The notes under the pieces were generated by a model. That model was not told where the DNA came from. It did no database searches and saw only the letters and a program-made list of their open reading frames with translations. A program made the translations under genes and the position numbers. 64,000 nt of DNA. It comes from Cellulomonas endophytica. GTDB lineage: Bacteria > Actinomycetota > Actinomycetes > Actinomycetales > Cellulomonadaceae. Below are positions 35,718 through 43,490 of the stretch, in pieces (within the stretch, counting starts at the first letter, position 1; the number at the start of each line of letters is the position of its first letter). The DNA lies in the NCBI RefSeq assembly GCF_004123805.1, contig NZ_RWJX01000006.1, positions 1 through 64,000 on the forward strand, read 5' to 3'.

Positions 35718-36601
35718 TGTTCCCGCTGGTCCGTGACCTGGCCGCGACAACGACGCCTGTGCGGGTGCCGGTCGCGGTGACCTGCCGGGTGCTGGGGTTC
35801 TCGACCCAGGCGTACTACAAGTGGCTCCCTCAGCCCGTCTGCGAGCGGGACCTGACGGACGCGTATCTGACGAACGAGGCCCTGGACGCGCACGCCGAGG
35901 ACCCCGGCTACGGGTACCGGATGGTCTGGGAGGACCTGGTCGCCGCCGGTCACCAGGTCGGCGAACGCCGCGTGTGGCGGCTGTGCTCGATGCAGGGCGT
36001 GTTCTCCGCCCACTCGCGCCGCCGCGGCAGGACCAAGCGCCCGGGCCCGTCGGTGCACGACGACCTCGTCCAACGCCAGTTCACCGCGGACCGGCCGAAC
36101 CAGCTGTGGCTGACCGACATCACCGAGCACTGGACCGCCGAGGGCAAGCTGTACTGCTGCGCCATCAAGGACGCGTTCTCCAACAAGATCGTCGGGTACT
36201 CCATCTCCGACCGGATGAAGTCCAAGCTTGCCGTCGACGCCCTCACCAGCGCAGTTGCCCGCCGCGGCGGAGCCGCGGCAGTCGCAGGATGCGTTGTCCA
36301 TTCCGACCGAGGCAGTCAATTCCGGTCCCGGAAATTCGTCGCCGCATTGCACCGGAACGAGCTCGTCGGATCGATGGGACGCGTCGGCGCAGCCGGCGAC
36401 AACGCCGCCATGGAGAGCTTCTTCGCACTCCTGCAGAAGAACGTCCTGAACCGCTCGCGCTGGGCCACCCGCGCCGACCTGCGCATGGCCATCGTCATCT
36501 GGATCGAGAGGAGCTACCACAACCGACGCCGCCAACGCCGCCTCGGACGCCTGACCCCCGTCGAGTTTGAGACCATCTACACGACCGCCCCAGCGGCCTG
36601 A
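35714..36601 (+). CDS. IS3-family transposase OrfB (DDE)
   Basis: A 295-residue DDE transposase/integrase. The catalytic triad is D135 (L-T-D-I-T-E-H-W), D198 (H-S-D-R-G-S-Q-F) and E234 (A-A-M-E-S-F-F), giving the D-x62-D-x35-E spacing of IS3 OrfB, so it looks catalytically complete. ATG overlaps the orfA stop. Codon use is less GC-biased than the flanks, especially in the last third, consistent with recent transfer. Confidence 0.92.
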   Translation: MMFPLVRDLAATTTPVRVPVAVTCRVLGFSTQAYYKWLPQPVCERDLTDAYLTNEALDAHAEDPGYGYRMVWEDLVAAGHQVGERRVWRLCSMQGVFSAHSRRRGRTKRPGPSVHDDLVQRQFTADRPNQLWLTDITEHWTAEGKLYCCAIKDAFSNKIVGYSISDRMKSKLAVDALTSAVARRGGAAAVAGCVVHSDRGSQFRSRKFVAALHRNELVGSMGRVGAAGDNAAMESFFALLQKNVLNRSRWATRADLRMAIVIWIERSYHNRRRQRRLGRLTPVEFETIYTTAPAA

Positions 36602-36617
36602 GAACCACTCACCCCGA

Positions 36618-36643
36618 GTGTCAACCAGACCTGCAGCAGTCCC
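36618..36643 (-). repeat. right terminal inverted repeat of the IS3 element
   Basis: Reverse complement begins GGGACTGCTGCAGG and ends GGTTGACAC; pairs with 35358-35383. Confidence 0.85.
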
Positions 36644-36972
36644 ATGAGCCCGACGCCGTTCTTCAGCGCGCGGTCCTGTGGGAGTTGCTCGAACGACCTG
36701 CGTGGGCCGCGGATGCGCTTGCACGTGTCCCTGAGGGGGACGCCGGACGCGACCTACGCAAGCACGCACATGAGGTCAGCGTCCTCGCCGACGCGGTCGC
36801 CGGTCGTGTGCGCGCGGACGTCGACTGCTCTGGCTGGTCCAACTGGCTGCAGCGAGCTGTGTGCGACCAAGCCTCCGATATACCCGTCCTGCGGGTCCTA
36901 GCCGAGAGGGGTTTCAGCCGGCACGTTCGCGCGCGAGCAACCAGCCGGCTCCGCGAACTAGCTGGCCGCTGA
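36644..36972 (+). pseudogene. partial hypothetical gene next to the IS3 right end
   Basis: A plus-strand open frame that runs in from the IS end without its own ATG, then R-P-A-W-A-A-D-A-L-A-R-V-P-E-G-D-A-G and S-N-W-L-Q-R-A-V-C-D-Q-A-S-D-I-P-V-L-R-V-L-A-E, to TGA at 36972. A TTG at 36685 could serve as start. The stretch looks like the C-terminal end of a helical protein cut by the IS, but I do not recognise the family. A minus-strand alternative in the same codon phase is given in the findings. Confidence 0.4.
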
Positions 36973-37428
36973 GGGCGAAGTGTGCGCCCGGCGCCACGGG
37001 AGTTGCCTACGACGGCAGCCGCTCGCATCGCGGCAGATCCGGGCGAGCGCGGCCCCGCTGTCAGCCGCACCTAGGAGATCGGGCCTTCGGCCGTCCAACC
37101 AGCGGGGCGAGCGCGGCGGCGCACCGGGGTCTACTTCCTGGCCTTCTTGAACCTCTCGCGAGGACAACCCGAGTGCGCCCTTACCGCCAAGTTGGCCGCG
37201 CAAGGGACTGCCTCGCCAGCGTAGCGATACCCCGGTGTCAGCCGACTCGCGCGACCGCAGCCCGTCAGAAGACCGACCGCCTCGCGGCAGATCCGGACGT
37301 CCGACCAGCGGCAGATTTCGGCGAGCGCAACTGCCCCCGGAGCGGCATGACCGTGAAGTTGTCCGGGGTCTGAGCGGACCAAGCGTCGCGTTCCGCGGCC
37401 TGTCGAGACTTGTCGTCTGTGAGGACGG
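36973..37428. other. 456-bp stretch without a recognisable gene
   Basis: Lower-GC, degenerate-looking sequence. The only structure I see is a short repeated motif, CGGCAGAT, occurring three times (near 37030, 37283 and 37310), two copies extended to CGCGGCAGATCCGG. No ORF here has a plausible start and protein. Probably decayed mobile DNA. Confidence 0.55.
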
Positions 37429-37971
37429 CTACTCGTTGAAGCCGTCGCCCTCGGGGACCGGTTCACGCCAGGTCCAGGCCAGGGCAGCGGCGGGCAGCAT
37501 GGTGGCGGTGAGGAACGAGGCGACGAGCAACGTCGTCCAGCCCCCGGTCTCGACGAGCTGCACGCCCGCCTTGTCAACCAGGAGGTTGTCGAGGACCGCC
37601 AGGACTGCCAGCACACCCAGCAACGACAGGGTGAGGTTGAAGCCGCGGCGGTAAGCATGGTCGCGGTCGCTGATCTCGCGTTCGTCGAGCAGGTTCTCCG
37701 GTGCGTCGTCCAACATCCGCGTCGCGCGGCGCAGCACGGCCAAGGCGTAGCTGGCCGGGGCGATGGCAAACACGACCAACGCCGGGTCGAAGTCGCCGAC
37801 GGTAGCGGCCAGGACACCAAAGGCGAAGGTGGCCGCGGGGAGCAGGGCGAGCGCGCGGCGGGCGGTGTGGGTGGCCAGCCACGCCGGCAGCGGCTGCTGG
37901 CGTTGTTCCTGGAGTCGGGCATGGGTAGCGGCGCGTCGGTGCGCACGGTATTCGGTCCCGATGGGGTTCAT
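37429..37971 (-). CDS. small integral membrane protein coupled to an HTH regulator
   Basis: A 180-residue protein with a basic N-terminal part and four hydrophobic segments (A-L-A-L-L-P-A-A-T-F-A-F-G-V-L-A and T-L-S-L-L-G-V-L-A-V-L-A-V-L among them), ending in a charged tail. Function unknown; such proteins are commonly paired with a small XRE-type regulator. Its ATG overlaps the stop of the regulator gene (ATGA), so both are expressed together and the membrane protein may be the effector or an immunity-type component. Confidence 0.75.
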   Translation of the reverse strand: MNPIGTEYRAHRRAATHARLQEQRQQPLPAWLATHTARRALALLPAATFAFGVLAATVGDFDPALVVFAIAPASYALAVLRRATRMLDDAPENLLDEREISDRDHAYRRGFNLTLSLLGVLAVLAVLDNLLVDKAGVQLVETGGWTTLLVASFLTATMLPAAALAWTWREPVPEGDGFNE

Positions 37972-38300
37972 GTGCTGGCTCCTGCCTGGGCGGGCACTGC
38001 CGTGGGTGCCTCAGCGGGCGCCTTGGGGGATATGGGGGCGGGGTAGAGCTGCGTTGACATGGGTGGGAAGGGGGTGAGGGAGAAGAGCGCCTCCACGGGG
38101 AGGCCGAAGTGGCCGGCCAGGCGCAGGGCGAGTTCGACGGAGGGGCCGTAGTCGCCGCGTTCGAGGAAGCCGATGGTCTGGACGTTGACGTCGACCGCTT
38201 CGGCGAGCTGGCGGCGGGTGATGCCGCGTTCGGCGCGCAGCACCGCGAGGCGGTTGTGCAGGTGCTTCGCGCCTGCCGACTCTTTCGCCTTGTCCACCAC
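37968..38300 (-). CDS. XRE-family HTH transcriptional regulator
   Basis: A 110-residue regulator with one Cro/CI helix-turn-helix: L-R-A-E-R-G-I-T-R-R-Q-L-A-E-A-V-D-V-N-V-Q-T-I and G-D-Y-G-P-S-V-E-L-A-L-R-L-A, then a short Pro/Ala tail. The GTG at 38300 is chosen because CAACAT (-10, 38312-38307) ends 6 nt before it; longer frames start upstream of the promoter. A perfect palindrome overlaps that -10, so autorepression is likely. Coupled to the membrane protein downstream. Confidence 0.82.
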   Translation of the reverse strand: MVDKAKESAGAKHLHNRLAVLRAERGITRRQLAEAVDVNVQTIGFLERGDYGPSVELALRLAGHFGLPVEALFSLTPFPPMSTQLYPAPISPKAPAEAPTAVPAQAGAST

Positions 38301-38306
38301 CCTCAC

Positions 38307-38335
38307 ATGTTGCGTCCCCGCAACACAAAGCGCAA
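38307..38335 (-). promoter_or_regulatory. promoter of the HTH/membrane-protein pair with overlapping palindrome
   Basis: Minus strand: -35 TTGCGC (38335-38330), 17-bp spacer, -10 CAACAT (38312-38307). A perfect inverted repeat TGTTGCG-TCCC-CGCAACA (38308-38325) covers the -10 and much of the spacer, the classic placement for a repressor. The XRE-type protein encoded just downstream is the obvious candidate. Confidence 0.7.
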
Positions 38336-39226
38336 GGGAGGCAATGGAGATGGCACATGGGGTGGTGCTCGATGACCTCGCGGACATCGGCATGACCGTG
38401 CGTTGGTGAGCGCGGCCCGGAGAGGGTGACAGGGGCCGCCGCGGTCAGCCGTGAGCCCGTGTTGAGTCGGCCCGTGGCGATGACGGCGGGCCGTCATCGG
38501 GGGCGCTCGTCGTCTGTCACTGGCTCTGCAGACCCACTCACGCGGCCACGCCGAGCCGTGGTGCCAGAAGAGTCAACTCCTCTTGGCAACGGTCGTTGTC
38601 GCCCGTCGCGAGCCGGCGGTGGGAGCTCGGCGGCAGCACGGCACCCTCAGGCGGCGCGCCCCTCGCGGCGCTCTGGCGGGCATCGCGGCGGGGAGGGGCC
38701 GCGCCCGTCAGAGCGGGCGTGTCCCCGGTGACGAGCCCGTGAGTGGCGCCAGTCCGTCCCCGGCGCCCGCGTGGGGAGCACGAGGCGCGACGGTCGCAGT
38801 GCTGGCGCTTTTTGTTCCTCGCTCGATTTGACGCGTGAGCCGCGCGTACGGCGTGGGCGCTGGGGCGTCCCATCGCCAGGGCGGCGTCGACGAGGCGAAG
38901 GGCTGTATTTCACAGGTGGCGCCGCTAGAGAAACACTGCAGAAGCCACGCGTATTGGTGCGCCATGTCGACGCCCGCCTCTGCCGCCAGTCTGCTGGCCG
39001 CAATCCGTGCGCGAGCTGCCGGGGTTGGCCGGGGCATAGGCAGCCACGGCTCACCTGGAGATGCCGGCCACGGTGTCTGGGCGTCCGGGACTCCCGCGGT
39101 CCCCGGTGTGGCGCCGCGCCAGCAGCCGGTGGTGTCGTCGGCTCCGCGGCTGCTTGAGCCTGTGCTCGGGGAGCGCGTCTTCCGCGCCTGCGGGGCCTCA
39201 CCTGTTGAGGTGGAGGGGAGGCGCCT
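38336..39226. other. 891-bp stretch with no gene I can support
   Basis: Several overlapping open frames exist on both strands, but none has a recognisable protein or a good start. The region contains a 22-bp palindrome (38478-38499) and is part of the mobile-element-derived segment next to tRNA-Gly. Confidence 0.5.
38478..38499. repeat. 22-bp perfect palindrome
   Basis: CGATGACGGC-GG-GCCGTCATCG, 10-bp arms. The half-site CGATGACG recurs in the larger inverted repeat at 40531-40574 and over the start of the excisionase-like gene, so it may be a binding site of an element-encoded protein or a terminator. Confidence 0.65.
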
Positions 39227-39637
39227 ATGGGCAGACGGCGCGACCAGGTTCGGCGGGAGCGCGCTCGCCAGGCGGCAGCGGCCCGAGCGGTCTCGGTTGC
39301 GATAGGGGCGGCGGCTGACGGTCGGCGCCGCCTCCTCGGGCTCTCGTCGCATGCGACTCCCTGGCCCGTCTCCTTCGATGACCTAGGAGACCCTGACGAT
39401 GCCGGCGCCGGAGGAGGGCTCGAGCGCGGCATCGAGACAGGGGAGACCGCGGGCGACGATGGAGAACTCGCCACGGTGCTGACGCGATGCCGGGCCATTC
39501 GTCAGCTGCATCAGGAGTGCGAAGCCCAGCTGGCCAGCGCGGTCTGGTCGGCCCACGAGCGCGGGCAGAGCTGGGCGGAGCTGGGACGGATGCTCGGCGT
39601 CAGCCGACAGGCCGCGCGTCAGCGATACGGCAGGTGA
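39227..39637 (+). CDS. small HTH protein (136 aa)
   Basis: A basic, Ala-rich N-terminus, a disordered acidic middle and a C-terminal helix-turn-helix, S-W-A-E-L-G-R-M-L-G-V-S-R-Q-A-A-R-Q-R-Y, a pattern common in short actinobacterial DNA-binding proteins. ATG with GGAGGGGAGG Shine-Dalgarno. Probably a regulator of the mobile region; target unknown. Confidence 0.65.
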   Translation: MGRRRDQVRRERARQAAAARAVSVAIGAAADGRRRLLGLSSHATPWPVSFDDLGDPDDAGAGGGLERGIETGETAGDDGELATVLTRCRAIRQLHQECEAQLASAVWSAHERGQSWAELGRMLGVSRQAARQRYGR

Positions 39638-39838
39638 GCGTCATCCTGCGACGCCGATGCCTCGGAACAGGAGTCCGAGCCGGCCCGGTCAGAATCCCCG
39701 CGACGTCGCAGCGGTGATCGGGGCTGCCGCGGCGACGTGCGTCCTGCCCCGCCACAACAACCGGTCCGCCCGGTCACGCCCCGGAACGGGACACGGGCGG
39801 CGTTGCCGCGTCTGGTTGTACCCGGTCATGCTCGAGCC

Positions 39839-40086
39839 GTGAAGGTCGCCATCTCTGTCCCGGACGGCACCTTTGAACGGGTCGTGCGGCGCGCCGCCGA
39901 TCTCGGCATGAATCGGTCCGAATTCTTCGCCCGCGCCGCGGAGCGGTAGCTGGACGGGCTCGACCGCGCCTCGCTCACGCAGCAGATCGATACGCGCTGG
40001 CGACCGTTCCTCCGGGCGAGGACGGGACGACGTCGGCTGCGGTCGCCGCCGGGCGTCGGGTGCTCGCGCAGGACGACGACTGGTGA
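39839..40086 (+). pseudogene. broken mazE-like (ribbon-helix-helix) antitoxin gene
   Basis: Begins at GTG with a ribbon-helix-helix start: K-V-A-I-S-V-P-D-G-T-F-E-R-V and N-R-S-E-F-F-A-R-A-A-E-R. Then TAG (39947-39949) stands where relatives have a Tyr codon; the frame continues L-D-G-L-D-R-A-S-L-T-Q-Q-I-D and a frameshift later it resumes as A-V-A-A-G-R-R-V-L-A-Q-D-D-D-W, the normal antitoxin end, whose stop overlaps the toxin start. Promoter -35 TTGCCG (39803), 18 bp, -10 CATGCT (39827), then 6 nt to the GTG. Two lesions: nonfunctional. Confidence 0.75.
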
Positions 40087-40425
40087 TCGAGCGGGGCGCG
40101 ATCCACTGGGTGGATCTCGGCGCTCCCGTCGGATCCTGGCCAGGGAAGCGCCGGCCGGTCGTCGTCGTGTCCGGGCAGCGCTCCAACGACAGCCGCATCG
40201 CCACGGTGATCGCCGTCGTCATCACGACCAACGTCGCCCTCGCGGCGATGCCTGGCACCGTGTCCCTGCCGGCCGCGGCCACGGGCCTTCCCTGTGACTC
40301 CGTCGTCGATGTCACCGGCCGTGGTCACCCTCGACAAGACCGACCTCGAGGAGCGCGTCGGGATGCTGCCTCTGGCGCTGCAGCTCGACGTGGACCGGGG
40401 CCTGAGCGTGGCGCTCGGGCCGTAG
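40083..40425 (+). pseudogene. frameshifted mazF-like toxin gene
   Basis: GTG overlapping the antitoxin end. The protein begins as a PemK/MazF endoribonuclease: R-G-A-I-H-W-V-D-L-G-A-P-V-G-S-W-P-G-K-R-R-P-V-V-V-V-S, with the substrate loop and I-T-T-N. One extra base around 40317 (C-A-C-C-G-G-C-C) shifts the frame; after it V-V-T-L-D-K-T-D-L-E-E-R-V-G ends normally at TAG 40423. The last beta-strand and helix are therefore lost, so the toxin is probably inactive. Confidence 0.78.
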
Positions 40426-40530
40426 GACTCCAAGCCCGGCCTGCTCGGACCTCGCCTGCGAGCGCGACGGCAACTCGGTCGTCTCGCTGTTCCCTCGCCG
40501 CGCACCGACAGCCCCAAGCTGAACTGCATG

Positions 40531-40574
40531 CGTCATCGGCTCGTCATCGGCGAGGCGATGACGAGCCGATGACG
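40531..40574. repeat. 19-bp perfect inverted repeat with 6-nt loop
   Basis: CGTCATCGGCTCGTCATCG at 40531-40549, loop GCGAGG, and its exact complement at 40556-40574. It lies 111 bp before the excisionase-like gene. It contains several copies of the CGATGAC motif seen at 38478-38499. It could be a strong terminator, a protein-binding site or a recombination site. The remaining 260 bp between mazF and the excisionase gene show no ORF I can support. Confidence 0.8.
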
Positions 40575-40685
40575 ATCTCGGGGCAGATCGTGATGACGGG
40601 CGTCGGCATCGCGTCTTGGCGTAGCAGAGGTGCTCATGGCTCCTGGATGTCCTGCTCGACGACGCACGGGTTGGCTGGAGGAGCG

Positions 40686-41066
40686 ATGACGGCGCGCGAC
40701 GACCGCACAGCCCGGCACGGCGGGGAGGCGGCAGTCGGTGTGCTGCTCGACGCCCGTGCCGCCGCGGGCGTGCTCGGCATCAGCGTCACCATGCTGCGCA
40801 CGGCCACCGCGGCTGGCGAGATCGCGCACGTCCGGCTGCGCGGACGAGGTGACGGCGCGCGGGACGCCGTGCGGTGGCTGCGGACGGACCTCGACGCGTG
40901 GGTCGAGGAGCACCGCGTGCCCGCGCAGCCCTTCACCCCGCCGGCGCCGAGACGGCGGGCCGGTCGCCGGGCGGCGACGCCGGCGCGGCCCGCCGTGCCT
41001 CGACCGAGGCACGGCGGCCCCCTGCTGTCAGCTCGGGCGGTGCTGCGGGAGGTCGGCTCGGCCTGA
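40686..41066 (+). CDS. excisionase-like (MerR/HTH_17-type) DNA-binding protein
   Basis: A 126-residue protein with a winged-helix of the excisionase type: L-L-D-A-R-A-A-A-G-V-L-G-I-S-V-T-M-L-R-T, then A-H-V-R-L-R-G and W-L-R-T-D-L-D-A-W-V-E-E-H. Basic C-terminal tail. ATG with GGAGGAG Shine-Dalgarno. It overlaps the 3' end of the convergent integrase gene by 39 bp, the usual xis/int neighbourhood, so it is likely the recombination directionality factor of the integrated element. Confidence 0.75.
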   Translation: MTARDDRTARHGGEAAVGVLLDARAAAGVLGISVTMLRTATAAGEIAHVRLRGRGDGARDAVRWLRTDLDAWVEEHRVPAQPFTPPAPRRRAGRRAATPARPAVPRPRHGGPLLSARAVLREVGSA

Positions 41067-42167
41067 GCGCGGCGATCGGTCGGGGAGCGGCAGGACTCGG
41101 GCGCCGTCGACGGAGCCAGCGGCGATGCGGTCCGCGATGGCCTCGTCGCGCTCGTCGGCGGCGCGCTGGTAGAGCATCGCGGCGCGCGGCGTGGACTGGC
41201 CCATGCGGCGCATGATCTCCTTCGTCGACGCGCCGGTCTGCGCCGCCAGGGTGCCGCCGAGGTCGCGGAAGGCGTGGAAGGTGACGCCCTCGAGCCCGAT
41301 CTGGGCCGCGGCACGCTTCACGAGGGCGTCGATCCAGTTGTTGGGCGGGGGAGTGCCGTTGCGGGTTGGGAAGACGAGGTCCTCCGGCCCAGGCCCGGCG
41401 AAGGCGGCCAGGTGCGCCTCCAGCGCCGGCCGCATCGTCTTCGGCAGGTGGATGACGCGCTCCGACGCCGGCCGCTTCGTGTCGCGGAAGCTCCCGCGGT
41501 ACCACTGACGCTCGACCGACACCGTCATCCGCAGCACGTCGACGTCCCGCCGGCGCAGCGCGACGAGCTCGCCGTAGCGAGCGGTCGACATGACCGCCAG
41601 GTGCACGAGGAACTGCCACCGGTCGGGCAGGAGGGCGGCGATCTGCCGCGCCTGCTCCAGGTCCGGCATCGCGCGCACCTTGTGCCGCGTGACGCTGCCG
41701 CCCTTGATGCGGCACGGGTTGACGACGATCGCGCCGTCGTCGACCGCGACGTTGAGCACCTGGCGCAGCAGCGCGTAGGAGCGGGCGCGGGCCGTCGGCG
41801 CAGCCTTGGCCTCCATCTGGGCGTACCAGGAGCGCACCAGCGCGGGGTGGATCTGCCCGAGCTCGAGCAGCCCGAACGTGGGCAGCAGGTGGTTGTCGAG
41901 GTAGCCGGCGTACAGGCTCTTCGTCGTCGGCGCGATCTGCGCCGTCGACAGCCACGTCGTGGCGTAGACGTCGAAGCGCTGGTGCGCTGCCGCAGGGTCG
42001 CTCCAGGAGCCGCGCTCCCGCTCCGCGGCGAGGTCGTCGAGCCACTCCCGGGCGGCCTCCGCGGAGGTGAAACGCGTCGTCTCGTGCACGCGGCGGCCGT
42101 CGGTCCCCGGGTAGTAGGCCTGCCACCACCCGCGCTGCTGCCGCACGCCGCCGAACGGTCTGGGCAC
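41028..42167 (-). CDS. tyrosine-type site-specific integrase with altered catalytic residues
   Basis: A 379-residue phage-type integrase. N-terminal arm-binding part (R-G-W-W-Q-A-Y-Y-P-G), SAM-like core-binding domain (T-T-K-S-L-Y-A-G-Y-L), then the catalytic domain: R197 (A-R-Y-G-E-L), K231, H298-x-x-R301 and nucleophile Y333. The H/W position in the L-G-H-S motif is Gln here (M-G-Q-S), and the residue after R301 is Asp instead of His. It may still be active, but weakly. It faces away from tRNA-Gly, the probable attachment site 171 bp upstream. Confidence 0.85.
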   Translation of the reverse strand: MPRPFGGVRQQRGWWQAYYPGTDGRRVHETTRFTSAEAAREWLDDLAAERERGSWSDPAAAHQRFDVYATTWLSTAQIAPTTKSLYAGYLDNHLLPTFGLLELGQIHPALVRSWYAQMEAKAAPTARARSYALLRQVLNVAVDDGAIVVNPCRIKGGSVTRHKVRAMPDLEQARQIAALLPDRWQFLVHLAVMSTARYGELVALRRRDVDVLRMTVSVERQWYRGSFRDTKRPASERVIHLPKTMRPALEAHLAAFAGPGPEDLVFPTRNGTPPPNNWIDALVKRAAAQIGLEGVTFHAFRDLGGTLAAQTGASTKEIMRRMGQSTPRAAMLYQRAADERDEAIADRIAAGSVDGARVLPLPDRSPRSGRADLPQHRPS

Positions 42168-42212
42168 CGACCGCTCACCCCCGCCGTTTGATAGCCAGTC
42201 GGTGGCGGGGCT

Positions 42213-42232
42213 GGGTACTGAGTGGGTACTGA
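42213..42232. repeat. paired GGGTACTGA repeats upstream of the integrase
   Basis: Two copies of GGGTACTGA (42213-42221 and 42224-42232), 11 bp apart, between the integrase start and tRNA-Gly. Helical-turn spacing near att suggests integrase arm-type or Xis binding sites. Confidence 0.55.
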
Positions 42233-42297
42233 AGCCCGCCAGATCCGAGCGTAGCGAGAACTCTTGGAACTGAACCGGGTCCGTCGCCGGGCCTCCG

Positions 42298-42319
42298 AGA
42301 GCCGCTCCGTCGCGGCTCT
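42298..42319 (-). terminator. hairpin downstream of tRNA-Gly
   Basis: AGAGCCGC, 6-nt loop, GCGGCTCT; a perfect 8-bp stem 19 nt after the tRNA 3' end on the minus strand. Likely terminates the tRNA transcript. Confidence 0.55.
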
Positions 42320-42337
42320 GACCTGCGGTGATGCTGG

Positions 42338-42408
42338 AGCGGACGACGGGAATCGAACCCGCGTAGCCAGTTTGGAAGACTGGGGCTCTACCATTGAGCT
42401 ACGTCCGC
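42338..42408 (-). tRNA. tRNA-Gly (anticodon TCC)
   Basis: A 71-nt cloverleaf on the minus strand: 7-bp acceptor GCGGACG/CGTCCGC, D-arm A-G-C-T-C-A-A-T-G-G-T-A-G-A-G-C, anticodon loop C-T-T-C-C-A-A (TCC), T-arm G-G-G-T-T-C-G-A-T-T-C-C-C, discriminator T. The CCA is not encoded. It borders the mobile region, and its 3' end points toward the integrase, the usual att arrangement. I did not find a second copy of its 3' end inside the window. Confidence 0.95.
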
Positions 42409-42542
42409 GCAGGTCAGGACGCTGATCGGTGGCCGCTCGCCGGGGCGGGCCGCCGCCGGGGGACCCGACCGCGCCGCCCAGGGTACCGGTCGTGGGGCGG
42501 CGCTCGTCGCCCCGCCCGCTCGGGGCCGCTACCGTCCCGGGC

Positions 42543-43490
42543 GTGATGACGACGCAGCGCCTCGCGGTCCTGGACCTGGGGTCCAACACGGTCCACATGC
42601 AGGTGGTCGACGCGCGGCACGGCGCGCGGCCGTCCCCGGTGGGGTCGCAGCGCTCCGTCGTGCGCCTCATGCGCTACCTGCAGCCCGACGGCTCCATCAG
42701 CGACGAGGGGGTCGCGCTCATCCTCGCGGGCGTCGACGCCGGCCTCGCCTTCGCCCGCTCACAGGGGTACGACGAGCTGCTCGCCATGGCGACGTCCGCC
42801 TTGCGTGACGCCAGGAACGGGGGAGCGGTGCTGGCGGAGATCGGGCAGCGGCTCGGCGTGCCCGTCGGCGTGCTGTCCGGCCCCGACGAGGCGCGCCTGA
42901 CGTTCCTCGCCGCCCGGCGCTGGGTGGGGTGGGCCGCGGGGCGGCTGCTGCTGCTCGACATCGGCGGCGGGTCGCTGGAGATCGCGTCGGGGGTCGACGA
43001 GGAGCCGGACGTCGCGCTGTCCGTGCCGCTCGGCGCGGGCCGGACGACCGCGATGTTCCTGCTCGACGACCCCGCCGGTCCCGGGCAGGTCAAGGGGCTG
43101 CGGGAGCACGTGCGCCGCACCCTGGCCCCGGCCGTCGCCGAGCTGCGGGGCGTGCCGGCGCCGGACCACGTGGTGGCGACGTCGAAGACGTTCCGGTCGC
43201 TGGCGCGGCTCTCGGGGATGCAGGTGGCCGTCGTCGGGCCCGACGAGCGTTGGCGGATGCGGCGCTCGCAGCTGGCCGACTGGGTGCCGCGGCTGGCACG
43301 CATGACGCCGGAGGGGCGCAAGGAGCTGCCGGGCATCACGGCCGAGCGCACGTTCCAGATCGTCGGGGGAGCGGTCGTCGCCGAGGAGGCGATGCGCGCG
43401 CTCGGCGTCGACGAGGTCGAGATCTGCCCCTGGGCGCTGCGCGAGGGCGCGATCCTGCGGCGCCTCGACGCCCTCGCCGCCGGTCGCTGA
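42543..43490 (+). CDS. Ppx/GppA-family phosphatase
   Basis: A 315-residue exopolyphosphatase/guanosine pentaphosphatase-type protein of the ASKHA fold: V-L-D-L-G-S-N-T-V-H at the start and L-L-D-I-G-G-G-S-L-E-I in the middle, both phosphate-binding loops. It could hydrolyse polyphosphate or pppGpp. This is the short actinobacterial form without an HD extension. GTG at 42543 lies 7 nt after TACCGT (42530-42535), leaderless-like; ATG at 42546 is the in-frame alternative. tRNA-Gly lies upstream on the other strand and tRNA-Pro follows. Confidence 0.9.
   Translation: MMTTQRLAVLDLGSNTVHMQVVDARHGARPSPVGSQRSVVRLMRYLQPDGSISDEGVALILAGVDAGLAFARSQGYDELLAMATSALRDARNGGAVLAEIGQRLGVPVGVLSGPDEARLTFLAARRWVGWAAGRLLLLDIGGGSLEIASGVDEEPDVALSVPLGAGRTTAMFLLDDPAGPGQVKGLREHVRRTLAPAVAELRGVPAPDHVVATSKTFRSLARLSGMQVAVVGPDERWRMRRSQLADWVPRLARMTPEGRKELPGITAERTFQIVGGAVVAEEAMRALGVDEVEICPWALREGAILRRLDALAAGR

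Larger units (their letters stand above)
35358..36643 (+). mobile_element. IS3-family insertion sequence (about 1.29 kb)
   Basis: Bounded by 26-bp imperfect terminal inverted repeats with 23 of 26 matches (35358-35383 and 36618-36643). It contains an interrupted orfA (35418-35717) and an intact orfB transposase (35714-36601). No target-site duplication is visible next to the repeats, so the ends may have been rearranged. Transposition probably needs orfA function or help in trans. Confidence 0.85.

Noticed and set aside
36973-39226. CRISPR array or phage structural genes in the mobile region
   Set aside because: No regularly spaced repeats with unique spacers and no capsid, portal or terminase-like proteins are visible; only IS, HTH, mazEF remnants, excisionase-like and integrase genes.
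38708-39352. Opposing open frames of 150-280 codons around 38.7-39.5 kb
   Set aside because: No good start, no domain and Arg/Ser/Pro-rich translation typical of antisense shadow; not listed as genes.
35568-39949. TAG recoding (two broken genes both use TAG)
   Set aside because: The antitoxin and toxin also carry frameshifts and other genes in the window use TAG as a normal stop, so simple decay explains it better.
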